A stretch of DNA of 64,000 bases from Sphingomonadaceae bacterium (GTDB lineage: Bacteria; Pseudomonadota; Alphaproteobacteria; Sphingomonadales; Sphingomonadaceae). Positions 49,508 through 60,420 of the stretch are shown in pieces (within the stretch, counting starts at the first letter, position 1; each line of letters begins with the position of its first letter). The notes below the pieces were generated by a model. That model was given only the letters and a program-made list of their open reading frames with translations. It did not search any database and was not told the DNA's origin. A program made the position numbers and the translations under genes. The stretch spans positions 137,511 through 201,510 of the forward strand of contig JACKLA010000004.1 of assembly GCA_024236155.1 (NCBI GenBank), in the 5' to 3' direction.

Positions 49508-50068
49508 CTAATCGAGAGAAATCGCGCGTCCGGCCTCAAGCAGCGAAGCGGTAGGCCGAAGGGGCGCGCGTGCAATCCTCCAGCCGCTGCACGCCCCGGC
49601 AAAGCCCTCCGCCCCGGGCCGGTGGCGTAGCTGGTAGAGTGCCTCGAGACTGCGCCCGATGGACTTCGCCGCCCGCTTGACGATGCCGGTGGCGGCGAGG
49701 GTGGCAATGAGGCGGCGCTGGAGATCGGGCGTAAGGGAATTCCGCTGCGGCGCCGTGTGGAGGCAAGGCGCAAAGGCGAGCAGCGGATCGTCGTCCTCGG
49801 GTGGCGCGGCGACGTGGGCGACTGAGGAGGTGGCTTGGCGGGGCGTCTGCCGGAGGCACACTGTTGGCTCCTTGGCGGGCGGCTGATCGCGTGGAGCCGA
49901 GGCTTGCTGAGGAGGGGAACGGTCCTCGGCAGAAATATCGGACAAGGAATCGCGGCTGGGGAGGGGGTGGTCTGAACACATAGCCCACCCCAAGATGCAC
50001 ATTCCCGCGAAGTAGGAAAACGATTTCATGTCTATTCTAGGAACTGGCCGTCGCTCTTCGCGCGCCAT
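49508..50068 (-). pseudogene. Decayed HTH-type protein gene with C-terminal frameshift/deletion
   Basis: The frame has a conserved-looking part, QRRLIATLAATGIVKRAAKS followed by IGRSLEALYQLRHRPGAEGF, that resembles small HTH proteins I associate with sphingomonads. After GFAG the frame loses similarity (ACSGWRIARAP). A neighbouring frame continues with GVQRLEDCTRAPSAYRFAA and stops at 49536. A deletion and frameshift at about 49590-49600 explain this. The N-terminal 90 residues are unremarkable. It may still be translated in part. Confidence 0.6.
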
Positions 50069-51197
50069 ATACTCTGACGACTACCAGCATTACGAAAACT
50101 ACCGCTATCACCTCAAGTGCTGGAAACAGAAACGGCAACCCGATGATTGTCAGCGCAAGTATCGGAACTACCCATTTTGCAGCTCCACGCATGTGAAACC
50201 GATCGCGGACCACCCATAAACCCAAAGCGTAGATCGCCAGCGGTAGCGCGACGGCGAGATCGCCCATGGCGATCGAGAGTGCCGATTTCTCGTTGATGAT
50301 ATCGATCAGCACCCCGAACCCCGCACCGACTGCTGCACCGGCCGCGAAAATAAAAAAATGACCATAGCCCCATAGCAGTGCCCGGCTGAGATCGTTCGAG
50401 GTAAGATGATCTTCATCCGAGAAATACAGCCACCACATGGCGAATGTTACCGCCAACGCCGATATGGCGATATGGACCAGGCGGATATCGAAAGTGCCAT
50501 CGAACGCCTCATTCAGAGCGAGGGTCGCGCCAAGAAGGATTTCACCGAGCACGATGATGTTCAGCAAGCCATAGCGCTCTATTATGTGGTGCCGATGCCA
50601 AGGAGTATTGGCGGCGCGCTCGGCAACAATGGGCACCGCTAGTTCGGCAACGCAGCCGACAAGTACCATTGGGAGGAGTATAGTCGGGCTGTTTGCAGCC
50701 AAGAATAACGTTGCGATCCAATAGGTTTGGACGAGAAGGATTCCGATCCCGTAGATCAAGTTCGTCTGCCTTCGGCTGGGGTCGCCTGATGCGGCGCGAA
50801 ACCACAGGATAGCCATAGCCACACGCATGATTGCGTAACCGATGATGACGAATGTGACGTCGAGGTCTGCAAAGAGCGGATCGATCCCGGCAGCCAGAAC
50901 CAGCGAGGCGCCCATGATAACCATCGTGAACAACCGGAAAGCCGCATCGTCGTTGTCGTAGGCTGATGCGTACCAGGTGTAGTTCATCCACGCCCACCAG
51001 ATCGCGAAAAAGGCGAGTCCAAATCGGATCACGCCTTCGGTTGCATGCTGTTCCGAAATCGCGTGGTGCAGCCCGACCGCAGCAGCAGCGATGGCGATAA
51101 CCGACACCAGATCGAACAGCAATTCGAGCGGGGTAGCGGCTCGGTGGCTTGCGTCCGGGTCGCGCGGTCTTGTGGTTTGCAAGATAGTGCTGGTCAT
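50037..51197 (-). CDS. Low temperature requirement protein A (LtrA) family membrane protein
   Basis: The 386-residue protein has about ten transmembrane helices and the LtrA signatures RAATPLELLFDLVSVIAIA, WWAWMNYTWYASAYDNDD, ERYGLLNIIVLGEILLG and LWGYGHFFIFAAGAAVGAG. LtrA was named for cold growth in Listeria, but its biochemistry is unknown. The start at 51197 (MTSTILQ) is preferred over an upstream frame extension. It lies 67 bases after the SDR stop on the same strand and overlaps the HTH remnant by 32 bases. Confidence 0.9.
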   Translation of the reverse strand: MTSTILQTTRPRDPDASHRAATPLELLFDLVSVIAIAAAAVGLHHAISEQHATEGVIRFGLAFFAIWWAWMNYTWYASAYDNDDAAFRLFTMVIMGASLVLAAGIDPLFADLDVTFVIIGYAIMRVAMAILWFRAASGDPSRRQTNLIYGIGILLVQTYWIATLFLAANSPTILLPMVLVGCVAELAVPIVAERAANTPWHRHHIIERYGLLNIIVLGEILLGATLALNEAFDGTFDIRLVHIAISALAVTFAMWWLYFSDEDHLTSNDLSRALLWGYGHFFIFAAGAAVGAGFGVLIDIINEKSALSIAMGDLAVALPLAIYALGLWVVRDRFHMRGAAKWVVPILALTIIGLPFLFPALEVIAVVFVMLVVVRVYGARRATASS

Positions 51198-51264
51198 GGG
51201 TCGCTCACTCGGTGGCTTTGACTGAAGACGATTGGCGGGATTTGAGCCCGCCAACCCAGGGTGG

Positions 51265-52038
51265 TTACTTGGTTGTATAACCGCCATTGACGAGAATTGT
51301 CTGGCCGGTCATCCACCAACCATCGGATACAAGAAACCGGATCCAAGGCGCAATGTCTTCGATATGCGTCAGGCCGGTAGGCGAATGAGGCGACAGCGCC
51401 GCAGCGGACTTGTGGTATTGGACGGCTTCTTCGCCTTCGGCTGGATAAAAGAAGGGCGTGTCCATCGGGCCGGGGCCGATGGCGGTCACTGATATGCCGC
51501 GATCGCCGAGTTCTTTCGATACTGCACGGGTATAGTGTTCGACCGGGGCTTTCGTGCCTGCGTAGGTTGAATAGAATGGCGTGTATGCGCCCAGTAGCGA
51601 GGTGACGATTGTGCAAGCCTTGCCGTGATCCGACACGTGGTTGGCGACTTCTTTCAAGAACAACCAGGCGGCTTTCGAGTTGATGTCGCTCATTGAATCG
51701 AATTCTTCTTCGCTGATTTCGGTTATCGGTCGTTTGATCACTTTGCCGACAGTGTTGATCGCGATGTCGATGCAGCCCATGTCGGATCTTGCATCTTCGA
51801 ACAGCTTGGCCATCGCCGCACCCGACGTCAGATCGCCCTGATAGGCGAAAGCCTGTGCGCCGATGTCCTTGATGGCAGCAATTGTCTTTTCCGCGTCATC
51901 GCGCGAAGAATCGCTGTTATAGTGGACGGCGACCGCACGAGCACCGTGCTCGGCCAGATCACGGGCGATCAGTCCACCGAGGTTTTTGACCCCGCCTGCG
52001 ATCAGAACATTTTTGCCACTGATATCGTGTTTGCTCAT
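51265..52038 (-). CDS. SDR family oxidoreductase, divergent from an AraC regulator
   Basis: The 257-residue SDR has an atypical nucleotide motif LIAGGVKNLGGLIARDLAEH in place of TGxxxGIG. It also has the serine in IVTSLLGAYTPFY and the YxxxK motif in TYAGTKAPVEHY, and ends TILVNGGYTTK. Codon use is less GC-biased than in neighbouring housekeeping genes. It is probably cotranscribed with the LtrA gene and is divergent from the AraC gene. Its substrate is unknown. Confidence 0.9.
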   Translation of the reverse strand: MSKHDISGKNVLIAGGVKNLGGLIARDLAEHGARAVAVHYNSDSSRDDAEKTIAAIKDIGAQAFAYQGDLTSGAAMAKLFEDARSDMGCIDIAINTVGKVIKRPITEISEEEFDSMSDINSKAAWLFLKEVANHVSDHGKACTIVTSLLGAYTPFYSTYAGTKAPVEHYTRAVSKELGDRGISVTAIGPGPMDTPFFYPAEGEEAVQYHKSAAALSPHSPTGLTHIEDIAPWIRFLVSDGWWMTGQTILVNGGYTTK

Positions 52039-52104
52039 TGGGTTTCTCCTTTGGGTTTGGTCCCTCGACAGCCTGCTTAGGACAGCGGCGATCCGCTCGC
52101 TTCC

Positions 52105-52130
52105 GATATTGCTCCAATTATCGTAATATC
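52105..52130. promoter_or_regulatory. Inverted repeat GATATT-N14-AATATC between SDR and AraC genes
   Basis: A perfect 6-bp inverted repeat with a 14-base spacer lies in the 135-base divergent gap, in an A/T-rich stretch. It is a candidate operator for the AraC-type regulator. Confidence 0.35.
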
Positions 52131-52173
52131 GTCAGCAGCACGCCGTTGGCGCGTCATTCAAAGTGAGAAAAAC

Positions 52174-52986
52174 GTGCGGCGAGATCGGCAAATTCAAACA
52201 CATTCCATTTTTTCTTCACAGGGTGTTGTGGTGAAGTTTACCGGAGAGCAGTTGTGCGGCCCTACCGACTGGGCATTCAGCGAAAGCCACCATGTTATCG
52301 TTGTTCATCGGGCGGGGGTGCTCAAGCGCCTTTCGAGCCAGTTTTCTACCGGGCTCAGCGCGAATACGTTACCTTCAAAGGGAGACTGTTGGGTAATTCC
52401 GGCTGGTACGGACTACGCTGCAGAAGCAGTCGGCGACAACGTCGAGTATTGTGAACTTCATTTGCCCGTCGGGATCATAGGACGTGATTTTGTCGCTGCT
52501 GCAGGTACGCAGGATCGGTTTCTATATCATGCAATCGAGCAATTGGCTGTTTTGCGACCGTATGGTGACGACATTTCCGAGCTGCTGCGCGACAACATAG
52601 TGCAAGGTATTCGTTTGCACCTAAAAGGATACAAAGCGAGTGCTTTTGATAGCGGAGAGCGTTATGCGAGCGTTATCGCTGCGCTCGAAAGCTATCTTCG
52701 AGATACATTGTCGAAGCGTCATAGCCTAGACGAGATGGCTACCTTTACCAGTCTGGCTCCTTCGACCTTGCTGCGGCATTTTCGCAGAAATTTCGGTATG
52801 ACACCTTATCGCTGGTTGCTCGAGCGACGGATCGAGAAATCGAAAGAGCTTCTGAGAGCAACGAAGGCGACGATTACGGATATCGCGCTCGATGTCGGAT
52901 TTTCCACTCCGAGTCATTTTTCCGATCAATTTCGGAAGCTGGTAGGTTGCAGCCCGCGAGAGTATCGCGCTGCGATCAAGCGATAG
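52174..52986 (+). CDS. AraC family transcriptional regulator
   Basis: The 270-residue protein has a cupin-like N-terminal region and a C-terminal double HTH (about residues 170-268). In that region LDEMATFTSLAPSTLLRHFR, RRNFGMTPYRWLLERRI and IALDVGFSTPSHFSDQFRKL form the AraC signature. The start is GTG at 52174. No strong ribosome site is visible, so a later start is possible. It is divergent from the SDR-LtrA pair, the likely targets. Codon use is less GC-biased than in the adjacent str operon. Confidence 0.9.
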   Translation: MRRDRQIQTHSIFSSQGVVVKFTGEQLCGPTDWAFSESHHVIVVHRAGVLKRLSSQFSTGLSANTLPSKGDCWVIPAGTDYAAEAVGDNVEYCELHLPVGIIGRDFVAAAGTQDRFLYHAIEQLAVLRPYGDDISELLRDNIVQGIRLHLKGYKASAFDSGERYASVIAALESYLRDTLSKRHSLDEMATFTSLAPSTLLRHFRRNFGMTPYRWLLERRIEKSKELLRATKATITDIALDVGFSTPSHFSDQFRKLVGCSPREYRAAIKR

Positions 52987-53161
52987 CCCTCTTGACCCCC
53001 CACCCGAATCCCCCTAACGGCGCGCCAACCGGAGCGGGAGCCAAGAGCTTTCGAGACTTCCTCCTCGGTCAATAGAGCTGAACATTGCCGGTCAGTCCCG
53101 GGGGCCAGTCGCACTTGCGATGTGGCTCTTTTCTATTGGGGTTTGTGCCAGGCCGACTGCG

Positions 53162-53181
53162 GTCCCTGCCTTCGCAGGGAC
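53162..53181. repeat. Single palindrome related to the paired-hairpin repeat
   Basis: GTCCCTGC/GCAGGGAC (53162-53169, 53174-53181) is a perfect 8-bp hairpin with a four-base loop. It is similar in style to the arms of the paired-hairpin repeats at 1408 and 53262. Confidence 0.7.
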
Positions 53182-53261
53182 GCATGAGGTTGGCGAAATC
53201 TTGGGGCAGCCGTCAAAGTAACCCGGTGTTCGTGCCGGGTGGAGCGTTTCAGGCTCGTGCG

Positions 53262-53333
53262 CCCCCGCGAAGGCGGGGGTCTCAGGCCGCTGGCGGATAG
53301 CCGGCCTCCTGAGGTTCCCGCCTTCGCGGGAAC
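53262..53333. repeat. Paired-hairpin palindromic repeat upstream of rpsL
   Basis: CCCCCGC/GCGGGGG (53262-53268, 53273-53279) and GTTCCCGC/GCGGGAAC (53314-53321, 53326-53333) have the same order, spacing and CTCAGG box as the copy inside egtB at 1408-1482. It lies 63 bases upstream of the rpsL start. Confidence 0.85.
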
Positions 53334-53396
53334 TCACGGCTTCACCTCTCCACCTTGCATCGTGATGCCACCCAAACGGTGAAGAGAAGAGAATCT

Positions 53397-53768
53397 ATGC
53401 CGACGATCAACCAGCTGGTCCGCAAGGGCCGCACCCCGCAGAAGGCCAAGTCGAAGGTCCCCGCGATGGAGCAGAACCCGCAGAAGCGCGGTGTCTGCAC
53501 GCGCGTCTATACTACGACGCCGAAGAAGCCGAACTCCGCACTGCGCAAGGTCGCCAAGGTCCGCCTGACCAACCAGCGCGAAGTCATCTCCTACATCCCC
53601 GGTGAAGGCCACAACCTGCAAGAGCACAGCGTTGTCCTGATCCGCGGCGGCCGTGTGCGCGACCTTCCCGGTGTGCGCTACCACGTACTGCGCGGCGTGC
53701 TCGACACGCAGGGTGTGAAGGACCGCAAGCAGAGCCGTTCGAAGTACGGCGCCAAGCGGCCGAAGTAA
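53397..53768 (+). CDS. rpsL: 30S ribosomal protein S12
   Basis: S12 lines the decoding centre and governs accuracy; its lysines are classical streptomycin-resistance sites. The 123-residue protein has MPTINQLVRKGR, the TTPKKPNSALRKVAKVRL stretch and GGRVRDLPGVRYHVLRGVLD, and appears wild type at both conserved lysines (PKKPNS and PGVRYH regions). It is the first gene of the str operon. Confidence 0.99.
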   Translation: MPTINQLVRKGRTPQKAKSKVPAMEQNPQKRGVCTRVYTTTPKKPNSALRKVAKVRLTNQREVISYIPGEGHNLQEHSVVLIRGGRVRDLPGVRYHVLRGVLDTQGVKDRKQSRSKYGAKRPK

Positions 53769-53794
53769 GAAACCCGCGACCCTATCACTATCCC

Positions 53795-53900
53795 GTCACC
53801 CCGGCGCAGGCCGGGGTCTAGATAAGGGAAGTGGTCGGGCGGAATGTAGGAAACACGGAGCAGCAACCGTTATCTGGGTCCCGGCCTTCGCCGGGATGAC
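53795..53900. repeat. Paired-hairpin repeat between rpsL and rpsG
   Basis: ACCCCGGC/GCCGGGGT (53798-53805, 53810-53817) and TCCCGGC/GCCGGGA (53879-53885, 53890-53896) flank a 61-base spacer; outer GTCAC and ATGAC ends extend the symmetry. It occupies almost all of the rpsL-rpsG gap and belongs to a different sequence type from the copy upstream of rpsL. Confidence 0.8.
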
Positions 53901-53944
53901 GTTTGAAGACGGTCGCTACGCTCCCGACATTTTGGAGACAAAAA

Positions 53945-54415
53945 ATGTCACGTCGTCGTCGTCCCGAGAAGCGGGAAATCCTGCCTGATCCCAAGTTCGG
54001 TGATCAGGTTCTGTCGAAGTTCATGAACAACCTCATGCTCGACGGTAAGAAGTCGGTTGCAGAGCGTATCGTCTATGGCGCGCTCGACACCGTCGAAGCC
54101 AAGGCCAAGGCCGATCCGGTCCAGCTGTTCCACGATGCGCTGAACAATGTGAAGCCGCAGGTCGAAGTCCGCAGCCGCCGTGTCGGTGGTGCGACCTACC
54201 AGGTGCCGGTCGAAGTTCGCCCGGAACGTGCGCAGGCCCTCGCCATTCGCTGGCTGATCGGTGCGGCTCGTGGCCGTGCGGAAACCACCATGGCTGCGCG
54301 CCTGTCGGGCGAATTGCTCGATGCGGCGAACAACCGTGGCAATGCGGTCAAGAAGCGCGAAGACACGCACCGCATGGCGGACGCCAACCGCGCGTTCAGT
54401 CACTACCGCTGGTAA
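53945..54415 (+). CDS. rpsG: 30S ribosomal protein S7
   Basis: S7 nucleates the head of the 30S subunit and contacts E-site tRNA. The 156-residue protein shows MSRRRRPEKREILPDPKFGD, FMNNLMLDGKKSVAERIVYG, VRSRRVGGATYQVPVEVRPE and the KKREDTHRMADANRAFSHYRW end. The start has GGAG upstream. It is separated from rpsL by a repeat-filled 176-base gap, longer than usual for this operon. Confidence 0.99.
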   Translation: MSRRRRPEKREILPDPKFGDQVLSKFMNNLMLDGKKSVAERIVYGALDTVEAKAKADPVQLFHDALNNVKPQVEVRSRRVGGATYQVPVEVRPERAQALAIRWLIGAARGRAETTMAARLSGELLDAANNRGNAVKKREDTHRMADANRAFSHYRW

Positions 54416-54527
54416 TATCGGTTCGGGACGGTCCGCCCGCTGACGGGGCGGGCTGTCTTTAACCGGTCACACAACTCACCATATGGGGCGCGAGCATTTC
54501 GCCAACCCCGCATACGAGGAATTCAAC

Positions 54528-56663
<2,136 letters not shown>

Positions 56664-56682
56664 GGCGAGCGATGCGTTTAGG

Positions 56683-56714
56683 GGCGGCGCCTGATTCAGC
56701 GGGTGCCGCCTTTT
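56683..56714 (+). terminator. Intrinsic terminator between fusA and tuf
   Basis: A 9-bp stem GGCGGCGCC/GGTGCCGCC (with one G-U pair; 56683-56691, 56702-56710) is followed by TTTT. It should end or attenuate the rpsL-rpsG-fusA message ahead of tuf. Confidence 0.65.
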
Positions 56715-56755
56715 CTCCCGCAGGGATTCAATTTCAATCAGAGGTTATTTGAGAA

Positions 56756-57931
<1,176 letters not shown>

Positions 57932-58001
57932 TATAGGCGCGCCAACACGACGGGGATTCGTCTCCGTCGGCGCCGAATCACTTCGGTAAAAATTGAATTC
58001 G

Positions 58002-58048
58002 GTTGCCCCGCTCTCCCTGGAGACGGGAGGGGGCGGGGCAACTTTTTT
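58002..58048 (+). terminator. Strong intrinsic terminator between tuf and rpsJ
   Basis: GTTGCCCCGC (58002-58011) pairs with GCGGGGCAAC (58033-58042) around a loop that can also pair, followed by TTTTTT (58043-58048). It ends the tuf transcript 28 bases before the rpsJ ATG, leaving no clear room for an rpsJ promoter. Confidence 0.9.
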
Positions 58049-58076
58049 GTTTGCTCTTTCTCATCGGTATACGGAC

Positions 58077-58388
58077 ATGGAAGCCCAGAATATTCGCATT
58101 CGCCTCAAGGCGTTCGATCACCGCGTTCTCGACCAGGCAACTGGCGAAATCGCAGAAACCGCTCGCCGCACCGGCGCGCTGATCCGGGGTCCCATTCCGA
58201 TGCCGACGAGGATCGAGAAGTTCACCGTGAACCGCGGCCCGCACATCGACAAGAAGTCGCGCGAGCAGTTCGAGGTGCGCACCTACAAGCGGTTGCTCGA
58301 CATCGTGCAGCCCAACGCCCAGACCGTTGACGCGCTGATGAAGCTCGATCTCGCTGCGGGCGTGAACGTGGAAATCAAGCTGGCCTGA
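58077..58388 (+). CDS. rpsJ: 30S ribosomal protein S10
   Basis: S10 is in the 30S head and is also NusE, a transcription antitermination factor. The 103-residue protein has NIRIRLKAFDHRVLDQATGE, the RRTGALIRGPIPMPTR loop and the VNRGPHIDKKSREQFEVRTY block. It heads the S10 operon immediately behind a terminator. A 264-base gap with several GC hairpins separates it from rplC. Confidence 0.99.
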   Translation: MEAQNIRIRLKAFDHRVLDQATGEIAETARRTGALIRGPIPMPTRIEKFTVNRGPHIDKKSREQFEVRTYKRLLDIVQPNAQTVDALMKLDLAAGVNVEIKLA

Positions 58389-58652
58389 GCCGATTGATTT
58401 TTCCGGTCCGCGACCAGGACCTGAAACCGGTCGAAAGTTTCGGGGCTCCTAGGCCCCGCTGATCCCCGGAATATCCGGTGATTGGCAAGACATAGGGATA
58501 CCGCCGGAGTTTTCTCCGGGTCTGCGTCCCCCGTCTCGCTCAAACGGCTTCGGCTGTGCGAGCACTCAGCCCGGACGGGGCGACGCATCACAAACTGGGC
58601 TGGCAAGCACCTCGGGATGGGCCCGTTGTGCCTCTGTGTAGGAGTTTTGACG
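58389..58652 (+). other. 264-bp leader-like gap between rpsJ and rplC
   Basis: The gap contains hairpin-forming segments such as GGGGCTCCTAGGCCCC (58442-58457) and CCGGAGTTTTCTCCGG (58503-58518), and no gene. It is long for the S10 operon and could be an RNA leader for rplC, but no known ribosomal leader motif was recognised. Confidence 0.45.
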
Positions 58653-59456
58653 ATGCGCACTGGCGTGATCGCAAAGAAAGTCGGGATGACCCGCCTGTTC
58701 CAGGAGGATGGACGTCACGTTCCCGTGACCGTTCTGGCTCTGGAAGATTGCCAGGTCGTGTCCCACCGCACCGCAGACCGCGATGGTTACTTCGCGCTGC
58801 AGGTCGGTTCGGGCGTGGCCAAGCAGAAGAATGTCAACAAGCCGCAGCGCGAACATTTCGCCAAGGCTGAAGTGCCGCTGAAGATGAAGGTCGCGGAATT
58901 CCGCGTCGAGGGCGAAGACGGGCTTATGCCGGTCGGCTCGACCATCTCGGCAGAACACTTCGTCGCTGGCCAGAAGGTCGACATCACCGGCCACACCCAG
59001 GGTAAGGGTTTTGCCGGTGCGATGAAGCGTTGGGGCTTCGGCGGCCTGCGCGCATCGCACGGTGTTTCGCTGAGCCACCGTTCGCACGGCTCGACCGGTC
59101 AGAACCAGGATCCGGGCAAGGTCTTCAAGAACAAGAAGATGGCCGGCCACATGGGTGACCGCCAGCGCACGCAGCAGAACCTCGAAGTCGTCCGCACGGA
59201 TGCCGATCGCGGCCTGATCTTCGTCAAGGGTTCGGTCCCGGGGCACAAGAATGCATGGCTGGTTGTTCGCGACGCCGTGAAGCTGCCGCTTCCCGAAGGC
59301 GTGCCGTTCCCCGGTGCGATCCTCGACAAGAACAGCCCGAAGGCTGACGCCGAAGAGCCCAAGCTGGCCGATCAGGCTGAAGCGGTCGAAGCGGTTGAAG
59401 AAACCCCTGTTGCCGAAGGCGATGCCGCCACCGGTGACGAAGGCAAGGAGTCCTGA
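58653..59456 (+). CDS. rplC: 50S ribosomal protein L3 with extended acidic C-terminus
   Basis: L3 is an early-assembly protein near the peptidyl transferase centre. The 267-residue protein has MRTGVIAKKVGMTRLFQEDG, KGFAGAMKRWGFGGLRASHG and the conserved SLSHRSHGSTGQNQDPGKVF with the methylated Gln, then GHMGDRQRTQQNLEVVR. About 40 residues beyond the usual end are acidic (DEEPKLADQAEAVEAVEETP-like), a common feature in this order. The ATG has TAGGAG upstream. Confidence 0.98.
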   Translation: MRTGVIAKKVGMTRLFQEDGRHVPVTVLALEDCQVVSHRTADRDGYFALQVGSGVAKQKNVNKPQREHFAKAEVPLKMKVAEFRVEGEDGLMPVGSTISAEHFVAGQKVDITGHTQGKGFAGAMKRWGFGGLRASHGVSLSHRSHGSTGQNQDPGKVFKNKKMAGHMGDRQRTQQNLEVVRTDADRGLIFVKGSVPGHKNAWLVVRDAVKLPLPEGVPFPGAILDKNSPKADAEEPKLADQAEAVEAVEETPVAEGDAATGDEGKES

Positions 59457-59458
59457 TC

Positions 59459-60097
59459 GTGAAGGTCAAGGTCCAGAAAATCGACGGCAAGGCCGCCGGT
59501 GATGTCGAGCTCAACGATGCCGTCTTCGGTGTCGAGCCGCGCGCCGACATCCTGCACCGCGTTGTAACGTGGCAGCTCGAAAACCGCCGTGGCACGGCCC
59601 GTCCGACGCGTGAGCGTGCGGATGTTGCCCGCACCGGCAAGAAGTTCGGTCGCCAGAAGGGCGGCGGCGGTGCGCGTCACGGTGACCGTGCGGCCCCGAT
59701 CTTCATCGGCGGTGGTAAGGCTCACGGTGCCCGCAAGCGCGACTTCAACCCGTCGCTCAACAAGAAGATCCGTGCGCTCGGCCTGAAGATGGCCCTGTCG
59801 ACCAAGGCGAAGGACGGCCTCGTTGTCGTCGACAGCCTTGATCTCAAGGATGCCAAGACCAAGGCGCTCGCTGCGACGTTCGGCAAGAACGGCTGGAGCG
59901 GCAAGGTCCTCTTCATCGATGGCGATGCAGTGAACGAAGGCTTCAAGAAGGCTTCGAGCAACCTGCCGGGCATCAATGTCCTGCCGGCCATGGGCGCCAA
60001 CGTCTATGACATCCTGAAGCACGACACGCTGGTCCTCACCAAGGACGCGGTCGAGAAGCTGGAGGCGCGTTTCGCCCTCCCGGGAGGGGCTAACTGA
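59459..60097 (+). CDS. rplD: 50S ribosomal protein L4
   Basis: L4 binds 23S rRNA and in E. coli also represses its operon. The 212-residue protein has the extended loop region THERADVARTGKKFGRQKGG-like with RPTRERADVARTGKKFGRQK and the GGGKAHGARKRDFNPSLNKK block. It starts with GTG at 59459, two bases after the rplC stop, and its stop overlaps the rplW start. Confidence 0.97.
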   Translation: MKVKVQKIDGKAAGDVELNDAVFGVEPRADILHRVVTWQLENRRGTARPTRERADVARTGKKFGRQKGGGGARHGDRAAPIFIGGGKAHGARKRDFNPSLNKKIRALGLKMALSTKAKDGLVVVDSLDLKDAKTKALAATFGKNGWSGKVLFIDGDAVNEGFKKASSNLPGINVLPAMGANVYDILKHDTLVLTKDAVEKLEARFALPGGAN

Positions 60098-60405
60098 TGG
60101 CTAAGAAGCAGGAAATCGACGCGCGTCACTACGATGTGATCCTCGCGCCGCACATTACCGAGAAGGCAACCCTGGCGTCGGAAAACAACGCCGTGGTCTT
60201 CAAGGTGGCAGGCGATGCGACCAAGCCGCAGATCAAGGAAGCGGTCGAGGCGCTGTTCAGCGTCAAGGTCACCGGCGTGAACACGATCAACGTCAAGGGC
60301 AAGACCAAGCGCTGGAAGGGCAAGCCCTACAAGCGCAACGACCTGAAAAAGGCCGTGGTCACGCTGGCCGAGGGTGACTCGATCGACGTCACCAGCGGTC
60401 TCTGA
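60097..60405 (+). CDS. rplW: 50S ribosomal protein L23
   Basis: L23 sits at the exit of the peptide tunnel and docks trigger factor and SRP. The 102-residue protein has DVILAPHITEKATLASENN, VFKVAGDATKPQIKEAVEAL and the KTKRWKGKPYKRNDLKKAV block. Its start overlaps the rplD stop (TGATG). Confidence 0.98.
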   Translation: MAKKQEIDARHYDVILAPHITEKATLASENNAVVFKVAGDATKPQIKEAVEALFSVKVTGVNTINVKGKTKRWKGKPYKRNDLKKAVVTLAEGDSIDVTSGL

Positions 60406-60420
60406 GGGCAGGAATAGATC

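Larger units (their letters stand above)
52987..53396. other. 410-bp intergenic region upstream of the str operon
   Basis: The region has no gene. It holds one single palindrome (53162-53181), one paired-hairpin repeat (53262-53333) and the rpsL leader. The rpsL promoter must lie here or in the leader, but no unambiguous -35/-10 pair was found. Confidence 0.6.

Noticed and set aside
49620..49665. tRNA-like 5' half (GCGTAGCTGGTAGAG)
   Set aside because: No anticodon arm or T loop follows, and the stretch is part of the decayed HTH gene on the other strand.
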